From assembly GCA_009377865.1 (NCBI GenBank), contig WHTH01000014.1:1-64000 (forward strand): 64,000 nucleotides of DNA, read 5' to 3'. Position 1 is the first letter of the stretch. Each line of letters opens with the position of its first letter. A program made the translations under genes and the position numbers. Origin of the DNA: Pseudonocardiaceae bacterium (GTDB lineage: Bacteria > Actinomycetota > Actinomycetes > Mycobacteriales > Pseudonocardiaceae). Shown here piece by piece: positions 51,084-59,803 of the stretch. The notes beneath the pieces were generated by a model. That model had not been told where the DNA came from, did not search any database, and saw only the letters and a program-made list of their open reading frames with translations.

Positions 51084-52279
51084 CTGGACCGCACCATCGG
51101 GGCCGCCTCCCGGGCCAGCCGCTCGAGGAGGGTGACGCCGTGCTTGGGATCGGGCATCTCCGCGATCTGGCCTGCGATCTGCCCGGCCCGCTCCCGGTAG
51201 CCGGGCTCGTCGAGCAGCAGACGAACCTCGCGGTGCACCGCCGCCGGGTCGACCTCATCGGGGAGCAGCACCCGGCCGACCCCGGCGTCGACGCAGGCCT
51301 CGGCATTGTGGAACTGGTTGGCACCGCGGGGAAGCACCAGCAGTGGCAGCCCGTGGGCCAGGATGGACAGGATCGCGGTGCCTCCCTGGTTGATGACCGC
51401 GTCGCAGTGCGGCAGCAGCAGGTCCTGCGGGATGAAGCCCGCGACGTGGACGTTGTCGGGTTGCGGGCTGAGCACGGCCGGGTCGGCGTCGGGCCCGAGC
51501 GTGACGATCACGGTGATCGGCTCGTCGGCCAGGCTGGCCAGGATGGTGCGAAAGATCCCGGGATCGCTGTTGAAGATGGTCCCCAGGCTCAGGTAGACGG
51601 TGGGTCGGACTGGATCGAGGTGATCGAGCCACGGTGGGGGCTGCGCCGCGTCGGCAGGGCCGGCCGGAGCGTCGAGATCGACCCCGCGCAGCGGGTGGGC
51701 CACCTCGATGTCGGTGATCTCGCCGGACTGCAGGCCGGGTGGGCAGACGTCGAGGTAGAGGTAGCGGAACAGACCGGCGAAGGCGCCGACGTCGACGGCC
51801 CACTCGGCGGCCAGCGGGGCGAGGGTCTCGCCCGCCAGCCGCAACATCGACAGCGGCCGCAGGATTCCCACGCTGTGGCCGGCCCACGGGATGCCGGCGG
51901 CGGCCGCCGCCACCGGCCCGCCCAGCTCGGTCTCGTCGTGCAGCAGCAGGTCCGGCTGCCACATCCGCAGCAGCTCCGCGAGGTCGGCGGCCCGCGGCGG
52001 CGCGGCGACACCGGCGAGCATCCGAGGCACGAAGGAGGTGAAGCGCTCCTTTCCGGGCGGCAGCGCACTCTCGGGGATCGACGCGTTCGCCCGCTCGAGC
52101 TGAGCCTCGAGGCTCAGCCCCGCCGGGAAGGTGTCGAAGCCGGCCCGCTCGATCTGCGGGCAGAAGTCCGCGGCGGTCGCGATCACAACCTCGTGGCCGC
52201 CGCCGGCCAGCGCGGTCGCCAGCGGCGCGATCGGGATGAAATGCCCGTAGCCCGGCAAGCAGGTGCAGACGACTCTCAT
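51080..52279 (-). CDS. GT1-family glycosyltransferase (copy B)
   Basis: A 399-residue GT-B enzyme paralogous to copy A: RVVCTCLPGYGHFIPIAPLA, YLSLGTIFNSDPGIF, LPHCDAVINQGGTAIL and LPLLVLPRGANQFHNA. The usual HGG of the nucleotide-sugar site is replaced by NQGG, which may alter donor binding. ATG 52279 is chosen by alignment with copy A (MRV start); an ATG 9 bases upstream is also in frame. It is the first gene of the six-gene operon, after the terminator of the second beta-helix gene. Confidence 0.88.
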   Translation of the reverse strand: MRVVCTCLPGYGHFIPIAPLATALAGGGHEVVIATAADFCPQIERAGFDTFPAGLSLEAQLERANASIPESALPPGKERFTSFVPRMLAGVAAPPRAADLAELLRMWQPDLLLHDETELGGPVAAAAAGIPWAGHSVGILRPLSMLRLAGETLAPLAAEWAVDVGAFAGLFRYLYLDVCPPGLQSGEITDIEVAHPLRGVDLDAPAGPADAAQPPPWLDHLDPVRPTVYLSLGTIFNSDPGIFRTILASLADEPITVIVTLGPDADPAVLSPQPDNVHVAGFIPQDLLLPHCDAVINQGGTAILSILAHGLPLLVLPRGANQFHNAEACVDAGVGRVLLPDEVDPAAVHREVRLLLDEPGYRERAGQIAGQIAEMPDPKHGVTLLERLAREAAPMVRSR

Positions 52280-52303
52280 ATGTGTCAACCCCTGGTCCGG
52301 GTG

Positions 52304-52336
52304 CTGGCCCGGCTCCCGTGATGGGAGCCGGGCCAG
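52304..52336 (-). terminator. 14-bp hairpin after the second beta-helix gene
   Basis: CTGGCCCGGCTCCC (52304-52317) pairs perfectly with 52323-52336 around the 5-base loop GTGAT. It lies between the stop of the minus-strand beta-helix gene (52371) and the start of glycosyltransferase B (52279), the position of an intrinsic terminator. Both beta-helix genes thus end in strong hairpins. Confidence 0.75.
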
Positions 52337-52370
52337 TCACCCGACTAGTGACGAACCGGTACTCGATGTG

Positions 52371-53648
52371 TTACTGGCCGGGACCGGACACGCAGGCCTG
52401 GTTCACATCGCCGAACTGGTTGCCTCGCCACTGGTTGTTGTCGCAGCCCGGGGTCCCGTCGAACCCGTCGAACCCGCCGCTGCCGGTGGCGTCGTTGTCG
52501 TTGATCCGGCTGTCCACCACTCCGGGGATCTCATCGCTCGCCGGCGCCTGCAGATGGATGCCGTCGGCGCCGTTGCCGTTGACGCTGTTGGCGTTGATCT
52601 GGTGGCCCGAGCTGCCGCGACCGCCCACGAAGACGCCGTGCCCGAAGTTGTTGCTCGAGTCGTTGCCGATGATCCGGGCCGCGTCGGACACGCAGACCAC
52701 GGTTGCCGGACCGGTCGCGAGCATGGCGATGCCGTGGGCGTGCGGATCGTCCTCACCCGTGGTGGCGCCGGTCTCCGAGATGCGGTTGTTCTGGATCGTG
52801 GTGTTGTCGTTGCCCGAGGTGATCGGAGCGCCTGCGTCGTTCTCGCCGCAGACCCAGCCGTGCACGGCGACGCCGGCCAGTGCGTTGTTGGTGACCTCGT
52901 TGCCGGCGATCCGGTTGTCCTCGGCGCCCGGCCCCTCGACGCGGATGCCGACGTTCTGCACCTCCCGGCCGCTGCCCATCGGGCCCTGGTCGTCGCCGGT
53001 GCCGCACAGGATGCTCTCGCCCGCGGGATTCAGAGCCCTGATGTTGTTGTCGACGACCTGGTTGCGCACCACCTCGTTGCCGTCCGAGTTGTAGATCAGG
53101 GCGACGCCGGACAGCGGCCCGTTGCTCGCGATCCGGTTGCCGGCGATGCGGTTGTCGCTCGAGTTGACCAGGGCGATGCCGTCACCGAAGTTGCACGGGT
53201 TGTCCTCTGCCTCGTCCTGCAGCGCGCCGTGGTTGATGTTGTGGTGGACGTTCATGCCCTGCACGGTGTTGCGGGTGCTGTTCCCCATGGCCACACCCGC
53301 GTCGAAGTTGTGCACCTCGCCGTTCTGGACGGTGACACCGCTCACTCCGCGGAGGTTGATGCCGACTGCTTCACCGGCCTGCTCCTGAACGTCCGACCCG
53401 TGCGGGCCGGTGATGGTGTGGCCGTTGAGGTCGAGCGTGACGTTGTCGGCCGTCACGATCAGGCCATTGCCGGGACAGGGCCCGAGGTCCTGGGTCAGCG
53501 TGGTGTCCTGGGTGATCTCGTCCCCGCAGCTCACCTCGGCCTGGGCCGAGGCCGGGGCGACCAGCACACTGCCCATGGCCAGGGCCGCCAGGCCCGGCAC
53601 CGCGATGGCGGCGCGACCCAGCCTGGGCATGGCTCGCAGCCTTGTCAT
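52371..53648 (-). CDS. secreted right-handed parallel beta-helix protein (copy 2)
   Basis: A 425-residue paralogue of the protein at 40952-42319. The signal peptide ends near APASAQA, followed by VSCGDEITQDTTLTQDLGPC, very similar to the GCGDVITEDTTL start of copy 1. The body has repeated NosD-like coils (DNRIAGNRIASN, NEVVRNQVVDNN) and ends NQWRGNQFGDVNQACV. ATG 53648 gives the best signal peptide; the open frame continues upstream. Function is unknown; it may act on the cell surface or on a polysaccharide. Confidence 0.85.
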   Translation of the reverse strand: MTRLRAMPRLGRAAIAVPGLAALAMGSVLVAPASAQAEVSCGDEITQDTTLTQDLGPCPGNGLIVTADNVTLDLNGHTITGPHGSDVQEQAGEAVGINLRGVSGVTVQNGEVHNFDAGVAMGNSTRNTVQGMNVHHNINHGALQDEAEDNPCNFGDGIALVNSSDNRIAGNRIASNGPLSGVALIYNSDGNEVVRNQVVDNNIRALNPAGESILCGTGDDQGPMGSGREVQNVGIRVEGPGAEDNRIAGNEVTNNALAGVAVHGWVCGENDAGAPITSGNDNTTIQNNRISETGATTGEDDPHAHGIAMLATGPATVVCVSDAARIIGNDSSNNFGHGVFVGGRGSSGHQINANSVNGNGADGIHLQAPASDEIPGVVDSRINDNDATGSGGFDGFDGTPGCDNNQWRGNQFGDVNQACVSGPGQ

Positions 53649-53977
53649 GGATCGACGTCTAGTCAATGGACCGAACCTTTCGTCTCGTGGCCCGCGCCGT
53701 GTAGCAGGTAGCGCCGCCGCATATGTGGGCAGCGGTGCGGTGTGGCGTGGTTGTCGACTGTGATCGGACAAACATCCCGCCGTACGGGGCCTGCAGTGTC
53801 CGGCTACCGGTAACCGAGGGATGTGAACACGGAGTAAGATAACCACTCGTTAGCGCGACAAGTCACTAAGTACATTCCACATATACTGACCCAGCGCGGA
53901 CAAATGGCGGGGTAACTGGCCACTTCCGGGTGTAGCGAGACCTGATCGAGACCTGGCCGCCCATCGTTGTACAGCTC
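53649..53977. promoter_or_regulatory. 329-bp A+T-richer intergenic region, probable promoters
   Basis: No gene is visible. The part at 53835-53895 is strikingly A+T-rich for this genome (GTAAGATAACC, TTAGCGC, CACTAAGTACATTCC, CACATATACTG). On the minus strand it contains CAGTATATGTGG, resembling the TGTATATGCGA found upstream of the first beta-helix gene. The CCACATAT(G/A)C string occurs twice here. It should hold the beta-helix promoter. Confidence 0.4.
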
Positions 53978-54556
53978 TTAGCGGGGTGAACCGTGATCGG
54001 GGTCGCGGCCGAGGAAGCCGACCAGGCGCGCCATCGGTCCGGCATCATCGGGCACGGGCACAGCCGCCCCGAACTGGTGACCGGGACCGCGGCTGTCGGC
54101 CGTGAGCATCGGGGTGACGGCTGCCAGCGCGGCTTCGGCCTGCGCATCGGTATAGGGAGCCGGTTGACCGGTCGCGACCGCCACGTCCCAGCCGTGGGTG
54201 AGGCACTCGACCAGCATCAGGTCGAAGGCCAGCGCTCCCGGCACCTCGTCCGGGCCGACCGTCACGAGCCGCTGTGCCGCGCCGTCACGCCACCCCTCGA
54301 CGGCCAGATCGGCCGCTGCCCGGAACTCCCGCGCCGGCCCGTCCCCGGTGGGCTGGGCATCGGTGAGCTGGGCCGCAGCGGACTGCCCGCTGACGGCGGC
54401 GGCGAAGGTCCGGAGGAACTCGACGAGATGGCCGGCCAGCGCGGCCACGTCATAGTCCGGGCAGGGCGTCGGCAACTCCCACTGCTCGCGCCCGATCCCG
54501 TCCAGCAGGCCTGCTGTCCGGTCGAAGACGCCCTGCAGTATCGCGGGCTCGGCCAC
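53978..54556 (-). CDS. TIGR03086-type DinB/maleylpyruvate-isomerase-fold protein
   Basis: A 192-residue four-helix-bundle protein. The N-terminal LDGIGREQWELPTPCPDYDV and ALAGHLVEFLRTF include the first metal His, and VECLTHGWDVAVATGQ the second His and motif. The family is mycothiol-related in actinobacteria and includes S-transferases and isomerases. It is 20 bp downstream of the NRPS stop on the same strand, so it is probably cotranscribed and may have a tailoring or detoxifying role. Confidence 0.87.
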   Translation of the reverse strand: MAEPAILQGVFDRTAGLLDGIGREQWELPTPCPDYDVAALAGHLVEFLRTFAAAVSGQSAAAQLTDAQPTGDGPAREFRAAADLAVEGWRDGAAQRLVTVGPDEVPGALAFDLMLVECLTHGWDVAVATGQPAPYTDAQAEAALAAVTPMLTADSRGPGHQFGAAVPVPDDAGPMARLVGFLGRDPDHGSPR

Positions 54557-54576
54557 GGTGTCCTCCCGTGTTCTCG

Positions 54577-57500
54577 TCAGGGCAGCGGGATCGCGGACAG
54601 TCGCTGCTCCGGTTCGGCGACCACCGCCTCGAGCAGCCGATGCAGTCCGTCACGAAGCCGCTCGATCGTCACCTCGTCGTAGAAGTCCTGCTTGTAGACC
54701 ACCTCGCCCCACACCTCGGTCCCGTCGTCGAGCAGCGAGAGGCTCAGCGGGTGCAGCTGGCCGCGGAAGTACAGCTCGTCGGGGCCCTTGTCGGGGCCGG
54801 GGCGTTCGACGACACCGGTCCCCGGCACCCAGTGGTCGTGAGCGGCTCGGAAGTACTGCAGGTCGACGGGCAGCATGGCCAGCGGCGGGCCATTGCCATG
54901 GTGACGTGACAGCTCGGGCAGCACCGCGTCGCGCACCCGTGAGAACGGGATGTCCTGGTGCTCGAACAGTCCGATCACCGCGTCCCGCGCACGGGCCACG
55001 GCCTTCGTGAAGCTCGGGTCGCCGGAGAGGTCGGTGCGGATCCGCCCGGTTCCGGCAAAGGTACCGATCACACCTTCGAGCTCGGCTCGCCGTCGCCCGG
55101 ACAGCGTCGTGCTGAGCACGATGTCGCTCGTCTCGCCCAGCCGGGAGAGCAGCGCCGAGACCGCCGCCACGCAGAGCATGAACACGCTGGCCTGGGACTG
55201 CCGGGCCAGCTCCGACAGCGACTCGTACCGGGCTCGCCCGATTCGGACGGGCAGCGAGCGCAACCTCCTGGTCGGCTCGGCCGGGATCCGGTCGAGCGGC
55301 AGCGCCGGGCCGATCGGTGCCCCTGCCAGCGCGCGCCGCCAGTAGTCGAGCTGGTCCGCCAGCCGATCCTCGGTCAGCCAGCGACGCTGCCAGTCGGCGA
55401 AGTCGGCGTACTGCACCGGAAGCGGCCGCAGCTGCACCGCCGTCCCGGCGGCCATCGCGTGGTAGGTGGCCACCAGCTCGGAGAGAAAGATGTAGGCCGA
55501 GGGCCCGTCGCAGATCAGGTGGTCGAACGTGACCGCCAGCACGCAGCGCTGCGTGTCGAGCCGGTAGCGGCGGGCCCGGAACAGTGGTGGCCGGTCGAGC
55601 TCGAACCGTTCGGAATCCTGCCGGGCCAGCAGCTTGTCCATGTGGCCGTCCACGTCGCCGTCCCGCTCGGCGGACAGGTCGACCGTGGCCAGCTCGACGG
55701 GCACGTCTGCGGCGACCTGCTGGCAGGGACTGTCGCAGTGGATCGAGAAGCGGGTGCGCAGGATCTCGTGGCGCTCGACCAGCACCCGCAGCGCCGCTCC
55801 CAGCGCTTCCGCGTCGACCGGCTCGGAGAAGTGATGGCAGGCGGTGACGTTCTGGTTGGCGATCAGGCCCGTCGCGGTCTCGAGCTGCCACATCTGCTCC
55901 TGCGGCAGCGACAGCGGAACCCTGGTTCCGCGCCGGCGATGTGACGCGACCAGGGTCGGCACGTCGGGAGCCCGGCGGGGACCTTCGGCGTCGAGGTAGC
56001 GGGCCAGCGCGGCCACCGTCGGTTCGGCGAGCAGGGTTGCGAGCGGAATCGGCGTGCCGAACGTCTCCTGCACCGCGGCGGCGATCTGGGCCACCCGCAA
56101 CGAGTCGCCACCCGACTCGAACAGGTCGTCGTCCGTCCCGACCTCCCCGATGCCGAGCACCGCCGACCAGATGTCGGCCACGGCCTTCTCCACGGGGGTG
56201 CGCGGCGCCACGACGTGGTCACGCGGGTCCGGTCGCGGCCGCTGCGGTGAGGCGAGCGCGGCATGATCGACCTTGCCGTTCGGGGTCATCGGGAACTCGC
56301 TGAGCAGCACGAAGTTCGCCGGTACCAGGTACGCCGGAAGCCGCGTCGTCAGATGCCGGCGCAGGCCGGCCGCCAGCACGGTGGCGCCGGGGGCGGTGAC
56401 GACGTAGCCGATCAACCGGCGCTGGCCGGACGGCTCCTGGTCCGGCAGCACCACGGCGTCCGTCACGCCGGGATGCGACCGCAGCGCCACCTCCACCTCG
56501 CCGGGCTCCACGCGAAACCCGCCCGACACCTTCACCTGCCGGTCCCGGCGACCGACGAACTCGAGCTCACCGTCGGGCCGGACCCGGGCCATGTCGCCGG
56601 TGCGGTACAGCCGGCCCTGTCCATCGCGGGAGAACGGATCGGCGACGAAGCCCTCGGCCGTCAGCTCGGGCTGGTTGAGGTAACCGCGCGCCAGGCCGAC
56701 GCCCCCGATGTGCAGCTCCCCGGTCTCGCCGTCCGCAACGGGGCGGCCCTCGGAGTCGAGCACGTGGACCGTCACTCCGGGCAGCGGGCGCCCGATCGGG
56801 GGGTCGCTGTCCCCGGCGCCGATCTCCCCGCCGGGCGGAGCCTGGAAGATCGTCGCCATCACGCTGGCCTCGGTCGGCCCGTAGGCGTTGAACCACCGGA
56901 CCCGGTCCCCGCCGGCCCGCAGCCAGCTGCGGTAGGCCGCCGCCGTCGCCCGCTCGCCCCCGACGATCACTACCCGCAGGCCGGCCGGCGGCTGCATGCC
57001 GAGCGTCTCGAGGTCACGCACCCACGCGTGCCAGTAGGCGGTGGGGAGGTTCAGCACGGTGAGACCCTCGGCGGCGAGCCAGTCCAACCAGGGCCGTCCC
57101 AGGATCGCGAGCCGGTCGGGGCGCAGCACCACCCGGGCTCCGGCGGCCCAGGTCGGGAAGAGTTCCTCGACGCTGACGTCGAAGCTCGGGGAGCAGAACT
57201 GCAGGACCCGGTCGGCGGGCCCCACGTCGTACAGGTCGACGGCGGCCAGGCAGTGGTTGACCAGGGCGCGGTGCGGCAGCAGCACGCCCCTCGGCTCGCC
57301 GGTCGAGCCGGAGGTGTAGATCAGATAGGCGAGCGCCTCGGGGACCCGCTGCCGCTCGGGCCGCCCCGCCGGGCCTGTGCCGTGATGCGCATCGAGGTCG
57401 ACGATCCTGGCCTGCGGGTTGCGCGCGGCCTCGATCAGCTCGGCCGATCCCGGCTGTACGAGGACCACCGGGGGTTGCGCGTCGGCGAGCATGAACCGCA

Positions 57501-57807
57501 GTCGCTCGACCGGGTAGGACGGGTCGAGGGGCAGGCATGCGCCGCCCGCCTTGAGGATGGCCAGCAGGCCGACGGGCATCGCCAGGCAGCGCCGCACGCA
57601 GATGCCCACCGGCGCCTCGGGGGCCACGCCCAACTCCAGCAGGTGGTGCGCCAGCCGGTTCGCGGCGACGTCGAGTTCGGCGTAGGTCATCGATGCGTCG
57701 CCGCTGGTCACCGCCACAGCGTCGGGGCACGCCTCGACGCTGCGCTCGACCAGCTCGGCGAGATCCGCTGGTGGCGCCAGGTGGGCAGGCGATGACTCAG
57801 AGCACAC
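54577..57807 (-). CDS. single-module NRPS with order adenylation-carrier-condensation
   Basis: A 1076-residue enzyme. Adenylation (about 10-510): LIYTSGSTGEPRGV, FDVSVEELF, NAYGPTEASVMAT, YRTGDMAR and MTPNGKVDH. Carrier (about 530-605): DDLFESGGDSLRVAQ with the phosphopantetheine Ser. Condensation (about 625-1076): SLPQEQMW and VTFDHLICDGPSA, where the first His of HHxxxDG is Asp but the catalytic His is kept. No thioesterase or reductase. The C domain presumably joins the carried amino acid to a free acceptor or to another carrier. The start is GTG 57807. Confidence 0.93.
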   Translation of the reverse strand: MCSESSPAHLAPPADLAELVERSVEACPDAVAVTSGDASMTYAELDVAANRLAHHLLELGVAPEAPVGICVRRCLAMPVGLLAILKAGGACLPLDPSYPVERLRFMLADAQPPVVLVQPGSAELIEAARNPQARIVDLDAHHGTGPAGRPERQRVPEALAYLIYTSGSTGEPRGVLLPHRALVNHCLAAVDLYDVGPADRVLQFCSPSFDVSVEELFPTWAAGARVVLRPDRLAILGRPWLDWLAAEGLTVLNLPTAYWHAWVRDLETLGMQPPAGLRVVIVGGERATAAAYRSWLRAGGDRVRWFNAYGPTEASVMATIFQAPPGGEIGAGDSDPPIGRPLPGVTVHVLDSEGRPVADGETGELHIGGVGLARGYLNQPELTAEGFVADPFSRDGQGRLYRTGDMARVRPDGELEFVGRRDRQVKVSGGFRVEPGEVEVALRSHPGVTDAVVLPDQEPSGQRRLIGYVVTAPGATVLAAGLRRHLTTRLPAYLVPANFVLLSEFPMTPNGKVDHAALASPQRPRPDPRDHVVAPRTPVEKAVADIWSAVLGIGEVGTDDDLFESGGDSLRVAQIAAAVQETFGTPIPLATLLAEPTVAALARYLDAEGPRRAPDVPTLVASHRRRGTRVPLSLPQEQMWQLETATGLIANQNVTACHHFSEPVDAEALGAALRVLVERHEILRTRFSIHCDSPCQQVAADVPVELATVDLSAERDGDVDGHMDKLLARQDSERFELDRPPLFRARRYRLDTQRCVLAVTFDHLICDGPSAYIFLSELVATYHAMAAGTAVQLRPLPVQYADFADWQRRWLTEDRLADQLDYWRRALAGAPIGPALPLDRIPAEPTRRLRSLPVRIGRARYESLSELARQSQASVFMLCVAAVSALLSRLGETSDIVLSTTLSGRRRAELEGVIGTFAGTGRIRTDLSGDPSFTKAVARARDAVIGLFEHQDIPFSRVRDAVLPELSRHHGNGPPLAMLPVDLQYFRAAHDHWVPGTGVVERPGPDKGPDELYFRGQLHPLSLSLLDDGTEVWGEVVYKQDFYDEVTIERLRDGLHRLLEAVVAEPEQRLSAIPLP

Positions 57808-57931
57808 AGTTCGCCACCTTATCGAGATTGATCCCGCACCCTCGCGGATTGCGCATTCACGACGACAGGTGGTATTTCACCATAGGTAGTCATAGCGGTG
57901 TACTTCGCAACCGATCGGGTGGAGGTGGGGT
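57808..57931. promoter_or_regulatory. divergent promoter region, NRPS and CoA-transferase
   Basis: A 124-bp gap between divergent genes. It is A+T-richer than its surroundings, with GGTGGTATTTCACCATAGG (57871-57889) and TAGTCATAGCGG. The string GGTG-GTATTT-CACC is a short dyad that could be an operator. No RNA element recognised. Confidence 0.4.
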
Positions 57932-59803
57932 GTGGCACGAGCGACCGCGGCCGGCGCACCGACCGGTGTCGCCCTGGCCGTGACGACGTGCCACCGCCGG
58001 CTCGACGGCTATGGCACTCGGCCCCGCCACAGTCCGGAGCCCGGGGTGCTGGAGATCCCGACGGGTGGGCTCGGACGCGCGGTCGAGTGCGAGGTGTCGC
58101 CGTTCGGGCCGGCCCCGGGCCCACCGTCGGACGCAGGCGCGGCCGGCTGTGGCATCGAGCTGCTCGTGCAGGCCATGTCCGGCCTGATGGCCGTCAACGG
58201 CAGGGACGAGGGCCGTCCCGCGCGGATCGGCCTCGAGGTCGCATCGGTCGCCGCCGGCATCCTCGCCACCCAGGGCGTGCTGGCCGCTCTGGTCGGCGCG
58301 GCGCGGGGATCGGCGGCACGCACGGTCCGCACCTCGCTGCTGCAGGCGGCGCTGCTGGCCTGCTCGCACTACATCGCCCGAGCCACCGGCGACGAGGATC
58401 CGACACCGGCGCGAGCGGAGCCGGCGCCCGGCCCGCCGTTTCGCAGCCTCGACGGCTGCTGGTTCGAGATCGAGACCCTCGATCCCGACGTGTGGCGATC
58501 GTTCTGGCAACGCCTCGGTGCCCCGGACGACGCCCTGGGTAGGGCATGGACCAGGTTTCGTCCCCGCTACTTCGCGGGGAGCTGCACGCTGCCCCCGGGC
58601 CTTCACGAGGCGACAACCCGCCACTCGCTCGCCGAGCTGTCGGCCGTCGCGGACTCACTCGGGGTGAGCCTGTGCCCGTTACGGGGCTACGACGCCGTGG
58701 TCGCCGATCTCGGCGGGTGGCTGGGGACGCCCGGCATCGCCCCGCTCGATCCGGGGCGGTCAGGTCCGCCGACGCCGGCGCCCGCCGGCAACGGCAGCCC
58801 GCTGACCGGCACGCTACCGCTGGAAGGGCTGCAGGTCGTGGAGGCGACGAACCGGATGCAGGGACCGCTCGCCGGGCTCCTGCTGCGCATGCTGGGCGCG
58901 ACCGTGATCAAGGTCGAGCCGCCCGGCGGCGACATCGGTCGCATGGTGCCCCCGATGGCGGGCGACACCGGCGCCTTCTTTCTGTGCTTCAACCGGGGCA
59001 AGCAGCCACTCGAGTGCGATCTCAGCACGCCGTCCGGGCGCGCTGACCTGCTCGAGTTGCTGGGAGGCGCCGATGTGTTCCTGCACAACTGGCGGCCGGG
59101 CCGGGACCGGAACTGGTCGCTGGGCCCCGGCGACCTCGCCCCGCACAACCCGAGCCTGATCTACGCCCGGGCCTCCGGATGGGGAGCGCGACCCGAGCTC
59201 GACCACCTGCTGGGGATGGACTTCCCCGTCCAGGCCTTCGCGGGCCTCGGCTACGGGCTGACGCCGCCGGACGAGCCGCCGAGGACGAGCCGGCTGACCT
59301 TGACCGACTTCATGGGGGCGCTGGTGACCTGCGAGGGGATCTTGGCGGCGCTGTATGCGCGCCTCGGCGACGGCCTGGGTCGGCAGGTCGAGGCCTCGCT
59401 GCTGGCCGGCGGCATGACGCTGCAGGCCCACGTCCTCGACGGCCTCACCACCGGGCGGGAAGCCGGTAGGTGCGGGGGCCGGCCGGTGTGGGGACCGCTC
59501 GACCAACCGATCGAGACCGCCGATGGTGCGCTGGTGGTGGGTGCCGGCGACGGCGGGTTGGCCCGGCTGGCCGCTGCCTGTGGCCTGGAGCACACCGCCG
59601 ATCTCGAGCACCGCGTCGCCGAGCGCATCGGGACAGGCACCGCAGCCGGCTGGCACGCCAGGCTGGATCGCGCCGGGGTGCCCTGCGCGGTCGTGCGTAC
59701 CGAGCTGGCAGCGCTGTCCCGCGATCCTGCCCTGCGGGGCCTGCTCGAACCGCTCGGGGCGGGCTGCTGCACCGCCGCATCGCCATGGACGGTGGGCACC
59801 TGA
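57932..59803 (+). CDS. CaiB/BaiF-type (class III) CoA-transferase, extended tandem form
   Basis: A 623-residue protein, longer than the usual 380-450. The N-terminal part (about 70-280) resembles the second half of a CaiB unit (GIELLVQAMSGLMAVNGR, LASVAAGI-like helix, FRSLDGCWFEIETLD). The second part is a more complete unit: LEGLQVVEATNRMQGPLAG, VIKVEPPGGDIGR, FNRGKQPLECDL, and LTDFMGALVTCEG with the candidate catalytic Asp. It should move CoA between acids. The start GTG 57932 has GGAGG upstream; the stop overlaps the sulfotransferase start (TGATG). Confidence 0.85.
   Translation: MARATAAGAPTGVALAVTTCHRRLDGYGTRPRHSPEPGVLEIPTGGLGRAVECEVSPFGPAPGPPSDAGAAGCGIELLVQAMSGLMAVNGRDEGRPARIGLEVASVAAGILATQGVLAALVGAARGSAARTVRTSLLQAALLACSHYIARATGDEDPTPARAEPAPGPPFRSLDGCWFEIETLDPDVWRSFWQRLGAPDDALGRAWTRFRPRYFAGSCTLPPGLHEATTRHSLAELSAVADSLGVSLCPLRGYDAVVADLGGWLGTPGIAPLDPGRSGPPTPAPAGNGSPLTGTLPLEGLQVVEATNRMQGPLAGLLLRMLGATVIKVEPPGGDIGRMVPPMAGDTGAFFLCFNRGKQPLECDLSTPSGRADLLELLGGADVFLHNWRPGRDRNWSLGPGDLAPHNPSLIYARASGWGARPELDHLLGMDFPVQAFAGLGYGLTPPDEPPRTSRLTLTDFMGALVTCEGILAALYARLGDGLGRQVEASLLAGGMTLQAHVLDGLTTGREAGRCGGRPVWGPLDQPIETADGALVVGAGDGGLARLAAACGLEHTADLEHRVAERIGTGTAAGWHARLDRAGVPCAVVRTELAALSRDPALRGLLEPLGAGCCTAASPWTVGT

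Noticed and set aside
56263-57795. 510-codon plus-strand frame opposite the NRPS
   Set aside because: Lies wholly inside the adenylation/carrier region and its translation lacks any family motif.
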